Source: Adiantum capillus-veneris (lineage: Eukaryota; Streptophyta; Polypodiopsida; Polypodiales; Pteridaceae). From it: a stretch of DNA of 64,000 bases. The DNA lies in contig CM043943.1 in NCBI GenBank assembly GCA_014529385.2, positions 102,153,855-102,217,854 of the forward strand, read 5' to 3'. Below, piece by piece: positions 58,236-64,000 of the stretch. Made by a program: the position numbers and the translations under genes. Positions within the stretch are counted from its first letter, which is position 1; every line of letters starts with the position of its first letter. The notes under the pieces are model-generated. The model saw only the letters and a program-made list of their open reading frames with translations. It did not search any database and was not told the origin of the DNA.

Positions 58236-58811
58236 AACCTAACCTATAACCTAGCCTATAACCAGATCAAACCTAACCTATAACAAAACCTAACCGAAGT
58301 CCATTTGCGTTTTTTGAAGTACACGAGTCATTCTTGAAGTCCGTTTGAATTCTTTCTACTATTTGCCACTAGCTCTAACTTATAATCTAATCTAAACCTA
58401 ACCTAACCTAACGTAGCCTAACCTATAACCTAAACCTAGCCTAGAACCTAACCTAACCAAAGTCCATTTGCATTTCTAAAAGTACACGAGTCATCTTCGA
58501 AGTCCGTTTGCATTTTTTCTACTATACATTTTTTGCTAGCTCTAACCTATAATCTCACCTAACCTATAACTTAAACCTAACCTAATCTACCATAACCTCC
58601 AACCTAAACCTAACCTAACCAAAGTCCATTTGCGTTTTTTGAAGTACACAAGTGATCTTCGAAGTCCGTTTGCATTTTTTCTACTATTTGTCGCTAGCTC
58701 TAGCCTAACCTATAATATAAACTAACCTATAACCTAAACCTATCCTAACCTAACCTACAACATAACCTAATCAAAGTCCGTTTGCGTTTTTAGAAGTACA
58801 CAAGTCATCTT
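58236..58811. repeat. Tandem array beta, period about 160 bp, four copies, with CCTAAC blocks
   Basis: The phrase AAAGTCCATTTGCGTTTTTT occurs at 58,296, 58,459, 58,621 and 58,773 (152-163 bp apart), followed by GAAGTACACGAGTCAT. Between the phrases lie blocks of CCTAAC, CCTAAACC and CTATAACC. They resemble but do not equal the plant telomere repeat CCCTAAA. Confidence 0.9.
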
Positions 58812-59450
58812 CGTTTGGCCACTAATAGATGGATGTTGTGTTCGAACAGTTATAACTTATGGTATGGTGTGCAAAGCCACTTAGGTTAGGCTGCTCCAAA
58901 CTAGATTAGGATAGAAATTAGCCATTTCAATCCGCTTAGGGCTAGCCACCTAGGGTTAGCATCTTAGGACTAGTGTTGGTTTAGCCGCTAATAGATGGCC
59001 GTATTTTGGAGTGTTAGGGTGCACTATGTAAAGTTTCCTAGGTTTGTCCGCTCCAAATTGGATTAGTGTAGCATTTTTCCATTTCAATCTGCTTAGGGCT
59101 AGACGCTTAGAGTTCTATGGATTCTATTTTGGCTGCTAATAGATGGTGCACCATGTTCAGACGGTTAGGACACACTATGTAAAGCCGCTAATGTAAAGCG
59201 CTCTAAAACACGTTAAGGTATTGTTACGCCATTTAGTCTACTTAGGGTAGCTGCTAAGGGCTATCGGCTTTAGATTAGCGACTTTTGTTTTGGACACTAA
59301 TACATTACTATATTTGGAGTGTTAGGGTAGGCTATGTAAATCTGCTTAGGTTTGGTAACTTTTGATTTGTCCCTCCAGATCCAATTAGTGTAGCTCTTGA
59401 CCATATCAGTCTGCTAATAGGGTTCGAGGGTTATGTTTAAACACTAGTAG
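58812..59450. repeat. Tandem array gamma, period about 145-166 bp, four to five copies
   Basis: GCCACTAATAGATGG-like starts lie at 58,818, 58,984, 59,132, 59,293 and, weakly, 59,437. Each is followed by 'gttagg...actatgtaaa...ccgctcca...ttagggctag'. Copies are more diverged than in array beta. Confidence 0.8.
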
Positions 59451-59717
59451 AATGGTCGTCTTTGGACGTTACATCGATAAGTGTTTAGATTAACATATAA
59501 GTACATAACTTCTAATTGTTCAAACACAACGTCCATCTATAACCTAAACATGAGTTAACTTAACATATAACCTAGCCTAACTTTTTACATACAACCTATA
59601 ACTTTACTTGTTGCCTAAACCTGACCTGTAATCTAGCTAACCTATCCTATAACCTATAACTTAATTTATAGCTTATTTTAACCTTTAATTTGAACCTAAG
59701 CTACGAGTAATTACTAA
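59451..59717. other. AT-rich spacer with scattered CTATAACC units
   Basis: CTATAACCTAAAC-like phrases recur without regular spacing. No gene was recognised. It ends at the terminus of CACTA 2. Confidence 0.5.
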
Positions 59718-59737
59718 CACTACAAGAGGTTGTGTGC
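59718..59737 (+). repeat. Left terminus of CACTA element 2 (TIR)
   Basis: CACTACAAGAGGTTGTGTGC starts with the classical CACTACAAGA signature. ACAAGAG at 59,721 pairs with CTCTTGT a few bases downstream and could form a small hairpin. The preceding TAA may be a target duplication copy. Confidence 0.8.
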
Positions 59738-59783
59738 TCTTGTGACACTGTTAGCGATGAAAATACACTGGGTTTTTATAACC

Positions 59784-59918
59784 CCCGGCGTCGCTAAAAC
59801 CGTCGCTACGAGAGCGTCGCTATATAGAGACGCTCATAGCGACGGTTATAGCGACGTTTACACAAAAGTCTATAGCGACGCTCCAGAGCCATAAATAGCG
59901 ACGGTTATAGCGACGCCC
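59784..59918. repeat. Subterminal repeat cluster TAGCGACG
   Basis: Eight copies of AGCGACG or its complement CGTCGCT lie within about 130 bp: the first three in one orientation, the last five in the other. This is the usual appearance of binding sites for the second-ORF protein in CACTA termini. Confidence 0.85.
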
Positions 59919-60281
59919 GTGAGAATTTTTTTTTGGTGACAGGGCATTGAATGCTCTGCCACCCATCAACCATATTGTACTTGATTCACTTTTTAAAAAA
60001 AGTGCAAGGGTAGATAATAGACCCAAAATAGTCACCCACAAGAAGCATTGTTTGCAAAATTGACAATTGTACACATCATAGGCAAAATGAATTGATTGGC
60101 AAATGTAATAATGACAATTGTACAACATCATAGGCATAAAGAATTGATTGGCAAAATGAACTGCGGTGACAAATGTAATAATATACATGGTTCAAAAAGA
60201 CATATAAAATCCGTCTCATGATACATAAGCTATGAGAAACCCTAAACTAATGCTATCTAGCTACGGCTAAACTGACGTCGT

Positions 60282-61599
60282 CTAGTCAGACGTCTCATCG
60301 CGTCCAAGCGGCGTATCTATCGGATTCTGCAAAAAAAGACAATAACACAGCTTTCAGTAAGTATAAACATATAATGACATTTATAAAACAATACAAAAAA
60401 TAGAAAAGAGTAAACCCTAATACTAACCATGCCGCTGTGAGAACTGAGAATGTCCATCAGGGCGTTTAAGCCCTTCCTGCCTGCGTACTCGCCCTCGTAC
60501 GGAGTGGGATCACGTCCTGTCATCGACTACTGTCAAAACATACAAAGATTTCATTATGTTAGAATTAAAAAACTCATAAACCCTAAACTATCGAACATAA
60601 AGAGCAATGCAAAAGCACTTACAAAATCGGCCTCAAATGATGCCCATCCACCGCCCCCCAAGTGGTGCGAGCTCCCTGCCTCTACTCGCGCTCTGGCTGC
60701 ATTCTTTTGTTGCTTCCACTTGTCGGGATTCTTGCGCGCTGCTTTCTTCGCATTCTTCCAATCTTCTTAGGCCAGCCAATCTGGCATGTTCCACCCATGC
60801 TTGATTGCTTTTTGCACTTCGGAACGCTTGTGTTTGCAGTATTTGCGCATTTGAATCTTCATCAGGTCTTCATTGAAGCGCTGATCCCGTGTTGGAACGG
60901 GAAACTCATCATGAAGTATGCTGATGACTCTGTTTTTTAAATCACTTGGTACTTCACTCCATTTGTTTAGTATGTAGTGTCTAAACAGCTGAGAGCAAAG
61001 ACCACGCATGCGCGAGATCACCTTCTTGCCATCATCATCCATGATGATGCCACCGCTGAAGTCGACGGAGTAAGGCAAGCCCTCTGGCCGGTGACGCGTG
61101 AACCTGGGTGTCCCGGCAGGGGTCTCTAGCGGCGTGTCGATGGGGGTACGGACCTCATGTGTCTCTACCGGCGTCTGGGCCCCGAAGCAAGGAGTGTCGA
61201 GTGGGGTGGCTCGTGGCGGAGTAGGTAGAGGTGTGTAGCTTCTAGGAACAGTCAGCCGCGCAAAACCTGGCGTAGATGGCGATGCTGTGGCTGGTGTGGG
61301 GGCGGGCAAAGAAAGGGAGGGTAAAGAGCCTCGTCGAACACGAGGCAGTGTGGAGGCATCGGCGGCGGAATCCCCACAACAACCTCCACCACCACCACTA
61401 GAGCGCCGGTGTCTAGATGAGTGTGAAGATCGTCTCGTCGACGCCGAGGCTTCGGGGCGCGCCGAATGCTCCGAAAGAGAGGGAGATGCGGATGGAGTAG
61501 GAACGCGCGATGATGCGCCAGAGCGATGACGCTCCACGTACCACTGTCTCTGATGGGGTGACAAAGAAGAAAGAAACTCTTCATCATAGATACCTGCAT
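60282..61599 (-). pseudogene. Second ORF of CACTA 2 (Transposase_24-like)
   Basis: The main exon runs from about 61,599 to 60,623: LSPHQRQWYVERHRSGASSR, a Ser/Pro/Thr-rich stretch, then GGIIMDDDGKKVISRMRGLC, IRHYILNKW-like sequence (FRHYILNKWSEVPSDLKNRV) and KHKRSEVQKAIKHGWNMP. A TAA at 60,767-60,769 interrupts it; beyond it the frame continues WKNAKKAARKNPDKWKQQKN and GGGGWASFEADF. Two introns have good ends: 60,527-60,622 (GTAAGT...TAG) and 60,327-60,427 (GTTAGT...CAG). The last exon ends DTPLGRDETSD and TAG at 60,282. With one nonsense codon it is nearly intact. The first exon or start lies to the right of 61,599. Confidence 0.8.
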
Positions 61600-61866
61600 T
61601 AAACACACGAATATTTAAACTTAATATTGAATGAATAGAGTAGACAATGACAAGAAGACCATTAAATACAATGACGTAATGGTGCATATAAATACAATGA
61701 CGCAATGAATTGAGTGATAGAAGAGGCAAGTCGAAAACTCAGAATTTTCAATCAAAAGATGTGAGCGCGAGTAGAAAAGAGCGTTATACACCATGGAAGG
61801 TTATACTTAGAGAGCCAGAGCTTTTACAACACGGAGCAAAATTGTTCAAATACAATATTTGTGGCT

Positions 61867-63290
61867 TTAAGAGATCTCTCTCTCATCCTCGCATAACTCA
61901 GCATAACTTCCTATATCTATATAGAGCTCTCCGTTTAAACACATATCCTCTTTTTCATTTTGTAGCTCCTCTGCATGCACCCCATATAGAGTAGTAGCAT
62001 CTTGATGCTCGTCTGGCACCACCGCAGCGGCTTCTGATTGAGCATCTTCTCTGATCTCCTCCATTGATGCCGTTGTGATTGGCACATGGTAGCCTTCATA
62101 CGTCCTTGCACTACGAGGGGCTACCTCTATGACGTACCACCAGTTTGATGTAGACTTTGTAGGATGAAATATTACCTGCCAGAGCCACATAACTTACATG
62201 AGAGCTTTCAAGCACATAACTTGTAAAAGAGGGATATTAACTATTTACATACTTACTTGTTCACAATGCTCGGGTAGTACGAGAGTGTCTCTTAGGTCAG
62301 TCCATTTCTTAGTATAATCCACCTCAAGAAAACCAGACTCTCCTCTACGCACAGTAGCGTTGAGACCCTCCATGATTATCTTGAACCATTGCACGTCGAA
62401 CAAGTCGACAGAAAATCCTCTGTAATCGATCCTCAAAATCTCTTGCAGCGTGCCAAAGTAAGTGAGTTCCGCCACCACAGGATCTGCATCAGAGGAACGT
62501 CGTCGGCTAGATTGTTCAAATTTTGCCATGATTCCACAATCTTGAGTAAAACGCTTTTTGTAGATCCGTTCCACCCTAAAATGTCGACCTTTACACCATG
62601 CTGCTGTGCATGACTTATACTACAATGAACAAAGATTATGAGTGGCCTTTCAAACGTTTAGAAATAAAGTCACTAGCTAGTCATACATTGCAAACTTACC
62701 TTGGTCGCGCAACCCCGAGAGTACTCCCACTCTTCCTCAGTCACTTCGTCACCGCATTGTTGTGCGCTTTTCAATTGGTTGTGCAACCATCTTAAGCTCA
62801 TGAATGTTGGTAGGCTCTCCAGAACCGTCGGATAGTGCATCGGTGGTCGTCTTCCCCGTCTCCACTCGATTCATGCTCCTTGTCGCTCTTGCTTTGCATC
62901 CTTAAAACTGATTTAACACATAATTTTTCACATAACTCGGCAAGAGTTGGCATTCTCATCACTAAAGATGTGAGAGTTAACTTTCGGAGGTGACGCTTCC
63001 TCATCTCCATCCACATATGACGACAGCAATTGGCCCTTTGGACCGTTCTTGCTCTTGTTACTAACTTTGAAGTTGCTGTTGAATGACTAGAGGTTGTCTA
63101 GATGGTCATTGTCGGGGATGTAGTCACTCTTGCTGCCCTGAAGATCCACCTTCTTCCCTATCTTCTGAAGACATTTCACCAGTACTTTTGGATCGATGGA
63201 GCCCACCATGAGTGAAGGCAGCAATACCCTATATTCCATTGAGGGCTTTCTTCACCTGCTTCATGCAGGCATCGCAGTCTATGGAGACCT
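61867..63290 (-). pseudogene. C-terminal part of the CACTA 2 transposase (DUF4216 and flanks)
   Basis: 62,245-62,574 reads IYKKRFTQDCGIMAKFEQSS, then AELTYFGTLQEILRIDYRGF and LFDVQWFKIIMEGLN, the DUF4216 pattern. The next exon 61,867-62,190 has FHPTKSTSNWWYVIEVAPRS and an acidic tail. Upstream pieces (62,700-63,250) include KCLQKIGKKVDLQGSKSDYI and EVTEEEWEYSRGCATK, interrupted by stops. Introns with GT-AG ends probably separate these parts. The transposase core is outside the window. Confidence 0.7.
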
Positions 63291-63399
63291 AAATCTAATC
63301 TAATTTAACTTAAATAAACCTAAATCTAATTTAACGTAAGTCTACATCTAACCTAATCTTTAACGTCTTTTAGGATAGTTTCCTACGACGTTATAACTC

Positions 63400-63872
63400 T
63401 CTTCTTCTTGTGTGTGTGCGCGTGTGTGGATGTGTGTGCCAATAAAAAGAGATAAATGGTATAACCTTTCTATCACCCATGCCAAGTATGATAGATTGGT
63501 TATGCCATTTCCCTCTTGAATAATAGCTCTTGAGTTCAACTCCTTGTCGGTTAGATCTTTAGGTCTTTTAATTTTAATTAGTTTCCTACGACGTTAAATT
63601 AGTTTCTCTCTTTCTCTCTCAATGTGTGTGCGTTTTTTTGTTTATGCATGTTTTCTCTCTCTTTTCCTCTCTCAATGTGTGCGTTTTTTGTTTATGCATG
63701 TTCTCTCTCTCTTTTCCTCTCTCAATGTGTGCGTTTTTTGTTTATGCATGCTCTCTCTCTCTTTTCCTCTCTCAATGTGTGTGTGCATTCTTTGTTTATG
63801 TATGTGTGTGTGCGTTTTTGTTTATGTTTGTACTCTCTCTCTCTGTCTCTCTCTCTCTCTCTCAAGAACACT

Positions 63873-63922
<50 letters not shown>

Positions 63923-64000
63923 AAGAGGGGAAGGGAACATGAGAGTGAGGAGAGGGAAGGAGCATACCTGTCTCTCCTTCCTCTCCTCGTGTGTGTGTGT
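63400..64000. repeat. Microsatellites and a 53-58-bp minisatellite
   Basis: GT and CT blocks are interspersed. CTCTCTCAATGTGTGCG followed by TTTTTTGTTTATGCATG is repeated four to five times between 63,612 and 63,830. Pure CT/GA blocks lie at 63,834-63,862 and 63,888-63,915. ORFs here are repeat artefacts. Confidence 0.9.

Larger units (their letters stand above)
51997..59717 (-). mobile_element. CACTA (En/Spm-type) DNA transposon 1, right end not seen
   Basis: From its left (3') terminus the element contains subterminal repeats (a 22-bp phrase 'gcatcgaaatca-cttagaaata' twice at 52,130-52,180), a second ORF of the Transposase_24 type, the DUF4216 and DUF4218 modules and the TNP2 core, all on the - strand. 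Repeat arrays lie upstream of the transposase. The right boundary is unresolved: CACTA element 2 begins at 59,718, either beside it or inside it. Coding parts have many stops. Confidence 0.75.
59718..64000 (-). mobile_element. CACTA DNA transposon 2, runs off the window
   Basis: It has the same orientation and gene order as CACTA 1, starting from its left (3') terminus: TIR, subterminal repeat cluster, Transposase_24-like second ORF (60,282-61,729), then DUF4216 part and preceding transposase pieces (61,867-63,290). The TNP2 core is not seen and would lie beyond the window. Confidence 0.8.

Noticed and set aside
58236-58790. True telomere or chromosome end
   Set aside because: The CCCTAAA unit is not repeated in register, blocks are interrupted by unique 70-bp phrases, and CACTA sequence continues on both sides.
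57750-59450. CRISPR array
   Set aside because: The repeat units are 145-190 bp long, diverge from copy to copy, have no short-repeat/unique-spacer pattern, and lie in plant transposon DNA.

Overview
The window is nuclear DNA of a land plant and consists almost wholly of transposable elements. The plant assignment rests on element types typical of plants: Ty3/gypsy elements with tRNA-Asp-like or initiator-Met-like primer sites, a chromodomain-bearing gypsy family, and CACTA elements with TNP2, DUF4218 and DUF4216 modules. I suspect a large-genome, non-seed vascular plant such as a fern, but that is only an impression. No ordinary host housekeeping gene, tRNA, rRNA or CRISPR array was recognised.

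Layout. 0-5.4 kb holds decayed Ty1/copia pieces and a LINE tail. 5.46-33.0 kb is one very large, old, Tat/Ogre-like Ty3/gypsy element on the + strand: a truncated 5' LTR, primer site, leader with a palindrome array, gag, protease, RT-RNase H, an integrase region with two zinc-binding modules, a second protease-like domain, a second palindrome array, a coiled-coil third ORF and a 3' LTR. A younger chromovirus-type gypsy element on the - strand (17,454-26,388) is nested inside it, with two LTRs and a 5-bp target duplication. 33.2-38.9 kb holds a decayed LINE joined to a truncated copy of the same chromovirus family.

40.2-45.7 kb is the most unusual part. On the - strand lies a broken multi-exon gene that looks like a transposase of a family I cannot name. 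Its stop is 118 bp upstream of a gene that begins MARTKQTAR, the exact start of the histone H3 tail, and ends with a complete divergent H3 histone fold. Long foldback sequences lie beside it.

46-52 kb is sparse, with LTR-like repeats. 52.0-64.0 kb holds two CACTA elements in the same orientation. Each has a recognisable left terminus, a Transposase_24-like second ORF and TNP2-type transposase pieces. Three adjoining tandem-repeat arrays with telomere-like CCTAAC blocks lie between them.

Nearly every transposon ORF carries stops or frameshifts, so most are pseudogenes. The H3-like gene is the exception: it needs one frame change or one small intron but has no nonsense codon.
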